This document shows positions 32,235-45,231 of a stretch of DNA of 64,000 nucleotides, piece after piece (position 1 is the stretch's first letter; each line of letters opens with the position of its first letter). Under the pieces are notes generated by a model that searched no databases, was not told where the DNA came from, and worked only from the letters and a program-made list of their open reading frames with translations. The position numbers and the translations under genes are program-made. Source of the DNA: Cercophora sp. LCS_1 (taxonomy: Eukaryota; Ascomycota; Sordariomycetes; Sordariales; Lasiosphaeriaceae); the NCBI GenBank assembly GCA_036250225.1, contig JAPZLL010000045.1:1-64000 (forward strand), in the 5' to 3' direction.

Positions 32235-35200
32235 GGCTACGATATGGGGTGAAGGGGGGTTGTTTAGGTGGGATATCGGGACGTGTTGTTCAATGGCTTC
32301 GGGATCGCAAAAAATCGACCGCTGCCAAAGCATGGAGTTTGCCAGCCGGGGTCCAGCAATGATTGTCCAGGGTGGACCGTGCGTTCCGCTGCCGAAGCTG
32401 AGCCGACCGCGAATGACATCAGAGGCCAAGAAGTGCCGGCCACTCAGCTGAAAAGCAACGAAAGTTTCTGGTCGTTGCAGCAAAGCAACGCTGTGCCGCT
32501 GCACCGCAACATTCTCTTTGCGCCCGTCCCGTTGCTTTTCGGGCTTCCAATGCATTGCCAAGTGATGCGAAGATAGAGTGCGATTGCCAGAATGCACTGT
32601 ACAAAAAATAACCACCTGCTCGGGAAAAAAAAAAAAAGGAACGGGTATTCCTTTGTAGAAAGGCCCCAAATGCATTTTTGAAGGCATTTAAAATACTCTA
32701 TATACCTTTAAATACGGCTTTCTGTATGTATCAAAGATATTTTTCTGCCTACTGAAAGGTATACTATGCCTCAAAACCGTTTGATGCTGCATTGGTAAAT
32801 TATTGGTAAATTAGGCATGTGGTCTTTTTTGTACCGTCCCATGTTTGGAGTCGGACTCTTTCGTCACACCACTTGATTGCTTCCCTTCCCTCGCCGGATG
32901 AGCTGTGCAGCTCGTGTGCAACTGTTCGGAGTTTATTGTTTTGTATTTCGTAAAACTACACTTTCACCGACTCGACTCGACAGAAGAGAGGAAAGGCGGG
33001 GGTTGGAGGTTTGCTGGCCGCGCAACCATCCTGGCGCGGACCCCCTCTGCTGTTGTCCTCGTGACGAGAAACTGCGGTTTTTGCTTGTTCTCAACCCACA
33101 CACTCGACGTGTCTCTGTGCTTTTTGCATACGGCACTCTCAGCCTCCCCTTGTTTCTGACACACAGGGCTTTCCTGACACCGGGCAACGAGGCGGTCAAG
33201 GCAAGTGACCGGCTGGTTTTTGAAATCTGACGCCGCCCCGGCCTGCGAACTACTGCGTGTCGTTGCCGCCGCTCAATACGAATGGAATGGTATTGCCCCC
33301 CCCCCCTCCCCTTCCTCTGTCTGTGAGTTCCAGCCTATGACGGACGACAATACCTCGTATCGTCTGCAGGCCAACATGTTCCCTCTTGCTGCAGATGAGG
33401 CTGAACATGAAACGGCACCAACCATGTTTTTTTTCCCTGCTTGGACTCGGGGGAGGGTCCAGCCCAACGTCTTGGTCGGAGTAAAGTTGATATGTGCCGC
33501 CACGCGCCTGTCTCTGTCTGACACTTGTCCACCTTCGGGTCTGAGAGGGAGACGGGTTGTCTTCCCGTTGCAACATCGTGGCGGGCGGCCAGAACCGCGC
33601 AATTGCAAACGCGGTCGGTGCTACCCGTGGCGCACAGCTCCCCACTTCTTTTTACTCTCTCCACGATGAGGGGTTGTGGTGGGAGTCTGGGTTGGGACTG
33701 ACCACATGAGCGTGTCCCAGAATTCCAGACCCGGACTCAAGAGTCTGATTCGCGGGATCCTGGAAGAGCTGGGGAAAGGAGCGGTATGGTCGCAGCTGGG
33801 CGGGCATCTTTTTCCCTGTTCCGGGGAAGAACCGCGTGCTCAAAACCCACCAACTACCGATTTTGCATGTCCATCTGGAGCAGCAGGACACGCGGTTCCC
33901 GGTTTGCTGATCGGAGACGATCCCGATGCCTCCCGCCAAGTAGGTGGTTGACTTGCTGCCCCGGACACACACGGCTTGGGAATTGCTTGGGTCACTTTCT
34001 CTCTCTGTGCCACATCGTACCTAGGCGAACAGCCACATCTTGCTGTGTGTGTGAGTGTGTGGGAAGGGGCGAAATAATGACGACGGGTCCCGTTTCTTGC
34101 ATGACCTCAGAAGGCTATATTTAGTGGGAGCAACATGATTTGCGCCGCGACAACGGAACAAACCGCCGGCTACGAGCAGCAACGCGGTGATGGGCAAACG
34201 AGCGGCGACGACGGAGACATGACAGCTCAAAGCCAAACCGGTCGAATCCGTTGCCAGCAAAGTGGGTGCAGATCGGCTAGCGGTAGCGCACCGTAGCGGG
34301 CAGCAGGGAGAACGGCCGAGCGCCTGGACGTCCATGAAGGCTGCTGCATGGAAACCCTACATACGTCATTAGTTGCTCCCCTCGCAGCAACGCACCGGCG
34401 CGACCAGCCTACCAGGCGACGACGACCGCGCTGCCATGGTGTCAAACGGGCTGCCGTATGTAACCTGAGCGCTACGGATACAGCAGAGAGCATCCCACGG
34501 ACTAGGCAAGTCAGCTGTGGTCTCAGTTGCTGCGCTGCGAGGACAGTGCAAGGACCACTGTCTCTGCAGACTCGGGACTGGGATGAGGCATCACGAAGTC
34601 AACTGACAGATGCCGACAGGAGGGGCCGGACACGACTGCGGCAAGGGACTTCCTGTTCTCACGCCCCAATTCTGTGATTCAGAGACCAGAATTACCCGGA
34701 CACTGGTGACTGGAGTCTGTGCCGCGCCTTAACCGTGGTTCCCTGGTGATAATACGTCTCCCTGCCACGATGCTCTCCCTCGCCTCACCTCAGACACCAT
34801 GACAGCCGTGAGGGGACGGCCTAGCGGAACTCCCGCGATCTGCGGCGAGATCCCCGTCCCTCCATATACTTGGGAGAGGCCATTCGTAGACCCTTATATT
34901 GAGTGGGATGGTTGGGATGGCGGCGACGGCAAAGCGCCCAGTGGATTTCCCGGAGACTCAGGTCCGGGTGGAAACACGATGGGTCGAAAACTAGGGCATA
35001 TATTGAGGTTCTCCATCTGGCTGGTTTGAGAATCGCTGAGGAATTATTCCACACGTGTAAAGATCGATCACAAAAGGGATGATCCCGGTCGGCAAAGAGC
35101 GATGCCTTGCGGCACAGAAAGGGGGCTAGACTCGGGAGTCTGGCACGCACGACGTGAGCGGCTTGGCGATCTATACTGTGGAGTGTAGAGTGAGAGTGCG

Positions 35201-36164
35201 CCAGCATCCATCTTGCCAACCTGATCCAACAGGAGAGGGCAAGAGGTGTGCTGCACAGCGGTCTTATTAGGTCCCAGGTGCAGCACACTTGCGCACTCGT
35301 GCCCGGGGTTGGATCCTTCGCGCTCCTGTTCCGGGTGGGAGCGAGCGAGCGCTGAGCGCTGAGTGCGAACCAACGGCGCCGTGTGGAAACGCCCGTTGGG
35401 AAATAGAGTAGAAGCTGGGCTAGAGGCGGTTGTGTCTTGACTCGACGAAGCGTGTTGGGTTTTCAGACTACAAGAAGGAGGATGCCGTTGCAAGGCGTCC
35501 AGGTGTTGCTTGACGCCAGGGAACAGTGCGTCCCGCCTCTCGCACAGTGACGCGCCTGGCCTGGGGAAGCCACCCTGGTCGCTGAAGTTCGCGCCCGCTC
35601 CCGCCCCCAGCCAGCTTTGAAAAGAGCCCAGGCCGCTGTCCCCCTCTGACTGCTGTCGCACACTGGGTTCATTTAATCAAACTCACTCTCCACCACGCTG
35701 GGAAAATCGACGGGAGACTCGACAACAAGTTGACCAGAGCAGTTGCGCGTCGTCTCTCGCTCGTTGCATTTCTTTTTGTACTAGTTCTCCCGGTCGCTCG
35801 CTCCCCTGGCCGCAGCCGCTCCCGGCTCTTCGTTTCGGATTCGCGATCGACGAGGGCGAGTCCCGCTGGGGGGCAGCTCACGGGGTCCAATCAATCGCCA
35901 TCGCGTCGCAGAATAAAGTCCCTCTGACAGCTGCACCAAGCTGCGAGCCTTGACCTCTTTCTCCTGGGCAACCCCACACGCGCCCGCACCTCTTGCACCG
36001 TCGAGCGTTCAACCGTCGTCCGCACTCTCGCTCTACTCGCAGCCTCGACCGCAACAATTACGCCTCTTTCGCAATCGCAGCACCAGCGGTCGTCGGACTG
36101 CCCCTCCGTTCAGCGTTGACGCCCTGGCCCTGAATCAGGCGCCCGTCGACGCGCCGTCGCAGCC
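32235..36164. other. 3.9-kb gene-free region upstream of the RhoGAP gene
   Basis: Many short frames on both strands, none with family features or splice-linked extensions. It includes an A-run (about 32626-32637) and an AT-rich patch at 32620-32840. The last 400 bases before 36165 are C/T-rich and look like a long 5' leader. A non-coding RNA cannot be excluded. Confidence 0.5.
32620..32840. repeat. AT-rich patch with poly-A and short repeats
   Basis: Within GC-richer surroundings this patch has an A-run, a 9-bp inverted pair (TATACCTTT at 32701-32709 and AAAGGTATA at 32755-32763) and a direct repeat of ATTGGTAAATT around 32792-32815. It may be a small decayed insertion. The evidence is weak. 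Confidence 0.35.
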
Positions 36165-38952
36165 ATGACGTCCGCCGCACCACATCCTCCCCCGCCTGCT
36201 TCGCAGCAGCAGCAGCAGCAGCAGCAGCTACAACAACAGCAACAACGAGACAGCGTCCCTTATTCCCACAGCGCCGCCATTCCCCCGCAGCTGCAGAATG
36301 CCGCCTCGCCCGGCAACCCTAACAGGCGCGATCTCAAGTCGTGGTGGAGAGGCTTCAAGCTTGCCCCAAAGACACAAGAAACACATGAAACACACGGTAT
36401 ACTCCCATCTACTAGCTCTAGACTCTGTCGGACGAGATCATTATTTGTGGAGGACATTGAGGGCGCTCTCGCCGAACCCCCGTCGGGTCTGTCGCTTCTT
36501 CACGACATTCTCGGCGAGGAAGAAAATCGTCGAGCTCACCAAGCAAGTGCGAGCTTGAACCAGGCTTCCACGACGAGACCGCCCGACAGGCCCAAGTTGG
36601 ATGCCATCGCTCGCATCTTGACCTGGCGCCTGCGAAGGTGCACCGGGGAAGCTTTTCCTAGTCAGCGCCCGACCGGAATGAGACTAATAGTAGCAGACAC
36701 GCGACCACATGGCATCTTTGGCGTGCCTTTGCGCCAGAGCATCACGTACGCCAACGTCGCCATTTCGCTGATTGACGAAAACGGAAAGAGCTACATTTAC
36801 GGTTATGTGCCCATCGTAGTGGCAAAGTGCGGCGTGTTTCTCAAGGAGAAGGGTTCGTGTTACCGCTTCCACGCGTCCCGGACAAAGACTGACACTTCCC
36901 TACACAGCGACCGAGGTCGAGGGAATTTTCCGCCTCAGCGGATCTGAGAAGCGGATTAAGGAACTCAAAACGATTTTCGACTCGCCCGACCGATACGGAA
37001 AGGGGCTCGTGTGGGATGGATACACGGTTCACGATGCCGCCAACGTGTTGCGGCGCTATCTGAACGACCTTCCCGAGCCGGTTGTGCCTCTGGATCTTTA
37101 CGAAAAGTTCCGGGAGCCATTGAGAGGCGCCACCAAGCCACCCGGCGCCGACGGCGAGGGACCTCAGTTTATCGAGAACTTTGATATGGACGACGCCATT
37201 GCAAAGTACCAGCAACTCATCACGGAGCTTCCGCCGCTCAACCGGCAGCTTCTCCTCTACATTCTGGATTTACTGGCGGTCTTTGCCGCTAAGGCTGACC
37301 AGAACCGAATGAATTCGCAGAACTTAGCTGCCATCTTCCAACCTGGAATGCTGTCGCACCCGAGTCACGCTATGGCGCCGGAAGAGTACCGTCTCAACCA
37401 ATGTGTCATTATCTTCTTGATCGAAAATCAGGATCATTTTCTGATCGGGATGCAAGGGACAGCAGCGGATGAGAAGACGGTGCAGGAGGTGCAAAAGGGA
37501 GGAACACCGATCGTCAAGACGCCCACAACACCGACGCCCAACCGGAAAGGGGGCGTAACACGCTCGTCGTCGAATGCTAGTGCTGGGGCGGAGAGCGTCG
37601 CAAAGGATGGACAGATTAGAAGAAACAAATCTACCTCTTCTCGGCGGTCACTGCACTCAAACGGCGCACCCAGTCCAGGCAGCCCAGCACTGGCGACCAC
37701 TCCAACTGGCGGTCTGGCTCGTAGCAACACTGTCCCATCAAAGAAGTCGCCGGCGCTGCAGTCCGGGAGATTTGGGAATCGAGGTGAGGGCGCACCTGCC
37801 CCGCTCACGCCCGTTACACCGTCACATCCCCCTCAAGTCGTTGAGGAGGTACCTACTCCGCTCGAAGAGGCTTCGGCACCGTCAATAGCTACGTCAACGG
37901 CGAACTCTAACCTGGGCCCGGTGCAAACGCCAGTGGCTGGTCGGAGTCAGGAGAAACTGCTGGACCCTAACCCTGAGGTCTCACCGTCCAAGGATCGAAG
38001 ACTGCCGATACTATTCCAGAGGTCCATCACTGGAGAAAGCGAGGGTGGAAGACAGCCTAACAAGCTGAGGAAAAAGAAGATTATGGGCAGCGGCAATCCC
38101 AGCGCGCACAGCTCGACGACGTCACTCCCACACCCGACAGCAGCGTCTCCCAACGTGGAAGTCACTAACCCGATCGATGCGGTACAGCCACCACCAACAA
38201 CCACAGAGTCCCCTCCTGCACCAGCAGCCGAAACACCATCCGAACCAACCCCACGTGCTTCTCAAGTTCCCGCCAACAACTCGACGCATCCCGAGAGCAC
38301 GCTCAAGCCCGAGGCTGCACTCAAGGCGGACGCTACGCTCAAAGCAAAACGGTCACCGCCAACATCACTGCATGGCTCCTTCAACGAGGGCTCCGATTTG
38401 GATCAAGTAGAGGAGCCACCCGTCCAATCGGCAGACCGCACCAACTCGGATGCGCCATCTGACAAGGAGAAGAAGCGGCGTTGGCGACTATCGAGGAAGA
38501 AAGAAGACAACCACTCCATCTCGCACCCCCCACTCAGCCCTCCGCCACCGATACTGGGCTCCAACGCATACGCCGAGGGCAGCACCAGCAGCATCGGCAG
38601 CGCCGGCAAACCTCCACGACATAGTATGACGGGTGACACGCTCGATTCGTCGATCGGTGATTTCCCCGAGGGCGCCAACAAGGAGAACCGCGACGAGAAT
38701 AAGAGTCTAACCGGCTGGATCAAGAATAAGTATCGAGAGACAGTCGAGCAAAGAAGAAACAAGTCGCCGCCAGGGGACAGGATTGCGACATTAGGGGCCC
38801 AGTTTCTCCATGGGCGGGGGAAGAGCCTAGACATCAAGAGGGCGACACCCGGGTTTGAGGAGAAGGAAAAGATTGTGCCGGTGCCAGCGGTGCAGCAGCC
38901 TCATGTTCAACAGGGAGAGGTCCAGGAGCAAAAAGAAGCGGAGAAGCAATAA
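36165..38952 (+). CDS. RhoGAP domain protein (Sac7-like)
   Basis: Exons 36165-36396, 36697-36852 and 36908-38952 give 810 residues. The first intron is 300 nt (GTATAC, GACTAAT branch, GCAG) and is open in frame; the second is 55 nt (GTTCGT...CAG). The N-terminus has a CAG-encoded Gln tract (about 14-27) and KSWWRGFKL. The RhoGAP domain runs from FGVPLRQSI (about 83) to HFLIG (about 285). It holds the catalytic arginine in EGIFRLSG, the DLPEPVVP segment and NRMNSQNLAAIFQP. The remaining 500 residues are disordered, Ser/Pro/Thr- and Lys-rich, suited to phosphorylation. The domain order resembles yeast Sac7/Bag7, GTPase activators for Rho1 in cell-wall and actin control. Confidence 0.9.
36208..36249 (+). 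repeat. CAG/CAA repeat coding polyglutamine
   Basis: Runs of CAG and CAA near the N-terminus of the RhoGAP gene encode two Gln stretches around a Leu. They may vary in length between strains. Confidence 0.7.
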
Positions 38953-40398
38953 TTGGTTTAGCATTTTGTAATGTCGGACGACGTTTGGCTTCTTTGGGTG
39001 AGGGGTGATGACGATTGAAATGGCAGCTGCTGCGGATACCCTGGGATTGGATTTTGTTTACGAGACATGGGGCGTTCGCTGGATGGGACAAGCAGTGCGG
39101 CGCCCTCGTTGTTTTCTTTTGATTCATGCTGTTGCTGGACTTGATGGATGTGGTGTTGGTTTTGTTAGCCAGCCGGATTTGTGGTTGTTGGATGGGACAG
39201 GTCAGGTAGAAAAATGGGGCATTGGAGAAGAGATAGCACGGCAGATGCAACATGTTGATCTGTGACTGCCATGTTGCTATGCCAGCATAAGTTCCCGTGG
39301 GCAGTGGTGAGTGGATGTGGTATTACTAACGCTCTGATAAACCAGTGTGTGAGTATTTCAAGGGAACGCTCCATACTATGGGAAGAAATCGGGTCGGGGT
39401 ACACCAGAGTAGGAGACGTGATGGAAGGAACTGTTTGGTGTTTTTGATACCTCCGACAACGGGCCCCGACAACGAAGGGAGAACACGGATATATCACGGA
39501 GGGGATAACCACAGAAGGCGATATTTCCGAAGGGCCCGCCCAAACGGGATATGACACCAGGTTTCCTTTTTCGGATTTATTACAAGTCCCGATTTTCTTC
39601 TCTTACTGCTTCCTGAGTCGCGGGGGATATTTTGATGTCCTTGTCGTCCGGCCGGGAAGGGCATCGGGGAGGAAACCGGGCACGGTATCGGGATGCGGAT
39701 AGAAGGGATCTTTTCGGTTCACACTTCACGATAAGGTAAGCTTACCGGTGCAGTAAACCCAGGAATGTATAGTGTATTAAGGTGTGTGATTGGTTCGGTG
39801 TTGATAGGGTTGTAGTCCCCCGCGCGGGAGTGAGGACGGGAATGAAAAGGAATGCGAGTATCCTAACTTGGACTTACCACGTCGAACTTGGAAGGTTTTG
39901 ACCTGGGGGTTGATGGACAAATTGCGTGTATTACATACAGTCTGGGATCGGTGATGATGCAACGTTGGACAACACGGACCGACGGACGACGGGAGAGGGG
40001 GACGGCGACGTGGGCCATGTGTAAGCTGTATTGTCAGCCGTCCATCCAGAGCAACCAAGGACCCTGACTGACTGACTGATTGACCCTCAGGGAGGGCATT
40101 GGATTGGATTGGATGCTACTGCCTTTTGATGAGCAACGATGCAAGGCAACGACGAACAGACATGGAAGGTGCGACGCGGGTTTGAGTATCTTGGGGTACG
40201 TATATAAGGCGGGGGTCCACGTCTGTCGATGTCGATCAACGATCAGCCCGTATATCGCATACGAATTTCTCTGCCCTTTTTTCACCTTTGCCCTTTGTTT
40301 ACCTCAACCCGCCTCCTATCACTCCTCACTGTTATTGCTTATTACACCTATAGAATTTTGGAAGCAGGTAGAAGATTGTCAAAGAGAGAGAGAACGAA
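38953..40398. other. Gene-free region upstream of the MFS transporter
   Basis: 1.4 kb holding the 3' UTR of the RhoGAP gene and the promoter and leader of the transporter. No gene is supported; short frames lack family signals. Confidence 0.5.
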
Positions 40399-41938
40399 AT
40401 GGAAAAACCAGAACCCTCAACGACATCCCTCGAATCGAACCCCCCGGTCCCCTGCCCACCAATAACAACACCGCGTCGTCTCCTCCTCCGTATCGACGCC
40501 CACCTCCTCCCCTTTGTCTCAACTTTGTATCTTCTCGCCTTCCTCGACCGCGTCAACGTCGGCAACGCCCGCGCTTTCGGCCTCGAGAAAGACCTAAACC
40601 TAACAGGCGTGCAGTTCAACACAGCCCTCACCATCTTTTTCGTGCCGTATATCATCTTCGAGATACCCTCGAATATCCTCCTCAAACGGCTCTCGCCGAG
40701 GATATGGCTTTCCATCTGCTGCGTGGGGTTTGGGGTGGTGACGGTGGTGCAGGGCTTCGTGCAGAATTTTAGCGGACTGTTGGCTACAAGATTCTTTTTG
40801 GGCTTGTTTGAGTGTGGTATGTTCCCCGGGTGTTTTTATCTCTTGGGCATGTGGTATGCCCGGGCGGAATCGCAGAAGCGGTTCAGCTTGTTCTTTGCGT
40901 CGACGGCGCTGGCGGGGGCGTTTGGGGGGTTGTTGGCGAGTGCGATTGGGAAGATGGATGGGGTGAGGGGGTACAAGGGGTGGCGGTGGGTGTTTATTCT
41001 TGAGGGACTGTTGACGGTTGTCGTTGGGCTGGTGTTTTTCTTGGGGTTTCCGGGCTTTTTGGAGGATGCGGTACGTGATTCCTTGGTTGATCGTGTTGGG
41101 AAGGGGGATGGCTGACGATGAACAGAAATGGTTGACCGAGGAGGAGAGATCGTATCTCAAAGCAAAGTTGCAGGCCGATCAGGGGAACAGCGCCGCCGAG
41201 AAACAAATCACGCTCAGGGATGTCGCCAAGGTCGTGAGCGACTACAAGGTCTGGATCGGCGGTGTGGCGTACTTTGCCCTCATTGTTCCCGCGTATGGCT
41301 ACGCCTTCTTCAGTCCGACCATTCTCTCGACGTACAAGTACAGCCCGATCGAAACGCAGCTGCGGTCTGTGCCGCCGTATGCCGCCGCCTTTGTGCTGTC
41401 CATGATCGTTGCGACCGTTTCAGACTTTGTGCGACACCGCTTCCTGTTTGTCGTTGGCGGGTTGGCCATCGCCCTGTCTGGCCTGGTGACGCTGTTTGAG
41501 GTCCATGATCACGTCAACACGCAGTATGGGGGTCTGTTCCTGACGGCCATGGGCCTGTACTCAGCCATGCCCGTTGTTATTGGCTGGTTCAACATGAACT
41601 TGGCGGGACACCACCGACGGGCCATCGGCACGGCGTGGCAGATTGGCTTTGGCAATATCGGCGGCATCATCTCGACGTATTCGTTTCTCAAGGATGATGC
41701 GCCGTTGTATAAGAAGGGGTATACTATTTGTATGTCATTTGTGTGCTTGGGCATTGTCATGAGCTCCTTGTACGCGGCGTCGATTGTTTTGGAGAACAGA
41801 AAGCGGGATGCGACGACCGAGACGGAGGTGTTGACGGAAGAGGAGAAGACGGATCTTGGGGTGAGTTTTGTCAGTAATATGTTTGGGCCGTTGCTAACGT
41901 GTGCAGGATCTGAATCCCGAGTTCCGATATATGCTTTG
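40399..41938 (+). CDS. MFS transporter, Dal5/allantoate permease-like (anion:cation symporter family)
   Basis: Exons 40399-41070, 41126-41860 and 41906-41938 give 479 residues. The introns (55 and 45 nt) are GTACGT...CAG and GTGAGT...CAG with CTAAC. The last exon is only 33 nt and ends PEFRYML, a common C-terminus in this family. About 12 membrane helices are seen in two sets of six, split by a loop containing KWLTEEERSYL. Family signatures are LDRVNVGNAR after helix 1, PSNILLKRLSPR after helix 2 and WYARAESQKR after helix 4. Such proteins import carboxylates and related small anions (allantoate, nicotinate, pantothenate, tartrate). The substrate here cannot be predicted. It sits in the plasma membrane. 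Confidence 0.9.
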
Positions 41939-42148
41939 ATGGGTATCGGCGATAGAATAGCATTTGCAATGTCACTCTATTTTGGGATTGAACGTAGCAG
42001 ATCTCGGTAACCGCGTCTGAATCTCACACTTCTGTGCTTCCGATGCCATGTCCGGGAGTACGCGGGGTCCTAAATCGCCCCTGAGACAAAATAACCAAAT
42101 AACAGACACCTGGATATGTACCCCCACAGCAAGTATTCACACACTATC

Positions 42149-44257
42149 CTACACTTCGCTCGTTCGATAAACCCCCATATCCCAAACAACCAATAGCCCC
42201 CGTCTCCTCCAATCCTCATTCACCAATCCATTCCACCCCTCCCAAACCCGTTTCAGCTTGACTCCCATATCCCTCCCCTCGCCCGCGAAGAAGCCCTCCA
42301 ACACCTCCTCAATCCCCTCAAACCCAACAACATACCTCGGCACCTCTCCTTGTCTTTGACCATCGCCAGTGACAGGCCACATCTCCCCACCCAAAAATAC
42401 CCGTCCATACCGCCCCTCCTCGTCTTCCTTGTAGAACCGATCCGCCTCGTCAAGATAGTTTTGCCTTTCCAAACTACCAGGCGCTGTGTCGAGTGGCGGT
42501 TCACACGTCAATGCGCGTGCGCGAAGGGCGGGGTAGACGAGGTGCGAGCGCCAGGGAGTCGAGTGGCAGGGCGTCAGGAAGAGGGCAAAGAGTTCGGTGG
42601 TATTGGTCTTGGTCTTGGGTGCTGGCGGGTCGATGGAGAGAGCGTCTGGATGGAGACGCTCAAACTCGTGGCGGAGGAAGGAGAGAACCGAGAGCGGGGC
42701 CGGTTGGTGGGCGAGGGTGAGGTAGAGGGAGAGGACGAGGTTGATGGAGAGGATGTTTGCCAGGAAGAGGGTGTGGCGGAGCGTTGTTGGTTTTGTTTTG
42801 GGGGTTTTAACGGTTGTTTCTTTTGTTGATGGTGGCGTTGGTGCGGTAAAAAAGTCGAGGATGTACGGCGCGCCGAGGATGTGTAGGAGGGGAAGAAGAG
42901 GGTAGATGAAGCGGACTTCTTTGTGGGAGATTGTCGAGAGGGTGGCGACCATGGTCAGGAGGGTGATGGACAGGATGCGGAGTGTGTTGGACTGGAGCGT
43001 GGTCAGGGACGATTTGGAGGGCGTGTAGGCTGATAGGGAGAGCCCGGATTTGTACAGGCCGATGAGGGCGAAGGGAAGAAAGGTTGTGGTGAGCAAGGGG
43101 ATGCCTTGGGAGAGGTAATAGTGCCACGGCATGGTGCCGTAGAAGACGGCGAGGGACTGCGAGATGTTGAAGTAGAGCCATTTGTACGGCGGAAAGGCCC
43201 AGAAGCCAAAGTAGAGGCGGTCGGAGATGGCCGAGATGGCTAGAACGCCGAGGCCACAGAGCGTGATTTCTCTGGCGAGCTTCAGGAGAACTGAGGATTC
43301 CATAGGAGAGGCTCCATCCAGGGTAAACCGTGTGACGGTGAGAGTCAGGATGCCTAGCCAAACAAACAAATTTGTTGGTCGAAGCAACACGGCAACCGCG
43401 GCAAGGATGAGTGATGTCCGGAAGCTGTTGGCTTTAGTTTGCAGTCTTGGAAAGCACCAATAGGCCTCTTACCTGCTGAGGCTACTCTTGGACTGCAAGG
43501 GGGCAGTCTTATCGGCCTTTGCATCCCTTAAAAGCTCCCATGGCCAGTAGTATATGGCGGCAATGGTCAGCGTGGTCTCCAACGAGTTGGAAAATGTCCT
43601 GGTCGAGCAGTACCACTGCCAGGGGTTGAGCACCGTCATCCAGAGCTAAGGTCATGTCAACATGTTGTGGCCAAGAACAAACAAATCAAACGTACTGCAG
43701 CCCATGGAACATTGCTGTCGGCCCCATAAATCTGGGTGGCCAACCTCCAGGTATAAAAGTCACCCAAAGCCGCAAACACGGACTGTACCACCCCCGGCAA
43801 GGCCACCAAAATAACGGCCTTGAAGGGAGTGAATAGCTGCATCCATGTCATAAGAGTGTATGCAACCTTGTATACCAGCCCAAAGATGAATGGGTGGAGT
43901 GATGACCTCAACTGGTGTTGCCATTCCTTGTTGACATGGTGTTAGTGACATGCCTGTTTGGGAACGGAAAAGGGGCAGTACCCAAGTCAACCAGGCGCCG
44001 CTGTTGCTCCCAAACGCAATGCTCCAAGCCGGTTCAAGGGCTTGAAAATATTCATCGGGCTGGAAGAAAGTACGGACGGATAGAGCGTTGATGAAACGAA
44101 AGACAAGAAGCACGCTGAGGATGTCGTGGACCTGCGCAGACAAAACATCAGGGTGGACTTGTGATTTTTTGGCTTCGCCTGATGGTTCTGATGTCGTCTG
44201 TTCTGCTCGTTTGGCCGGCCCCCGCCGTGTCGCCGCTGCGACGGGCTTCTCGTCCAT
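42149..44257 (-). CDS. GPI10: GPI mannosyltransferase 3 (Gpi10/PIG-B)
   Basis: Four exons: 43982-44257, 43696-43926, 43473-43645 and 42149-43424. Introns are 55, 50 and 48 nt with GTACTG, GTACGT and GTAAGA donors and agreeing phases, giving 651 residues. The start follows a short basic tail. The GT22 signature lies at RTFFQPDEYFQALEPAW (catalytic Asp in QPDE), then WLTWEWQHQLRSSLHPF, DFYTWRLA and NSLETTLT. Several membrane helices and an HKEVRFIYPLLP motif follow. These are the hallmarks of GT22 dolichol-phosphate-mannose-dependent transferases. The HPFIFGLVYK segment fits Gpi10, which adds the third mannose to the GPI precursor in the ER lumen. It is divergent from the ornithine aminotransferase gene. 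Confidence 0.88.
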
Positions 44258-45231
44258 CCTGAGCCCTTATACTCACAGCAATTCTTTGCGCTGCAACACC
44301 GCTGCCGAATACAAAGTGCCGTCGTCGTCTTGCCGTGCGTTGTGGCTTGTCGTCTGCCGAGATGTGCTGCCAGTGCCTTCAACGACTGCCAGGTGGCATC
44401 CAGTCCCCTGATTCCGCCGCAGATCCCCTGCCATTGGTCCGCCCCAGCCCTACCGCCTGCAAGGTAATCAGCGGCGCAGCGATTGGTCCGCGACAGACGA
44501 CACTACAACCGCGATAAAGTCGCTCCCGTTATCGGGCTCCGGCTTCCTCCCCGACAAAGTGCGTGTTACGATTCTCTGATGATTCTGTATAATATGACAA
44601 GTCGAATATCTCGGCGGGCAGGACTTGGGTCAGTAGCTTGGCTTCTGAAAGGTTGGCGCTGGTTTCCGTCGCGTAATCACCATCGCTTTGCTTCGGCTCG
44701 GTCCTAGCGGCAGGGCCCCACGTGAGTGCTTGGGATCCAGGTATGACGAAAGGTATCGCGGGGTCTTGTCACTTAGGGGTATAGCGGCGGCGGTTTGATT
44801 CGGAGGCAAACACGGATCCGTTTCTGTCTGAGCCTTTGCCGCCTATCTGAGCCTGACAATTGACAAGGCAAGTGTCCGTCCGGTTGACCCGTCGGCTTGG
44901 TCACCCGTCCCCTCACCGTCTTTTATACGCCGGTCTCCCGCCGGCCCTCTCGTTCCTTCCCCTCACTGTTTTCCTTCCCTTTCCTTCCCTTTCCACACAT
45001 TCCCTTGCATTGGGCACCGGCTGCTTTCTCCCCAACGCTCGACCAAGGTCACTCCGGTCCTTAGCATCGTCTCGATATCTTCGATTAGGCCAGTGCCTCT
45101 GTCTTGGACACCAATTGGACTAGTAGTGGGGCGAATTGGACACGTCCTACATCCCACCAAGCCTTGGCTTTGTTACCTTTGCGCTTCCACCCAACAAACG
45201 ACTTCGATCTTGTGCCCGGTCAAACGACATC
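44258..45231. promoter_or_regulatory. Divergent promoter region of GPI10 and ornithine aminotransferase
   Basis: 974 bp between start codons. The 200 bases before 45232 are C/T-rich with TTCCCTTTCC-type runs, typical of a fungal leader. I found no TGACTCA site here. Confidence 0.45.

Noticed and set aside
36397..36696. Calling the open 300-nt segment of the RhoGAP gene as coding
   Set aside because: It has a good donor, branch and acceptor, and its removal joins family-conserved flanks. It is kept as an intron but listed as a finding.
42350..42829. 159-codon plus-strand frame
   Set aside because: Antisense to the last exon of GPI10 and without family features.
45136..45231. 32-residue N-terminal extension of ornithine aminotransferase as a mitochondrial signal
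   Set aside because: Only few basic residues and no amphipathic helix are visible, and the downstream ATG has the better start context.
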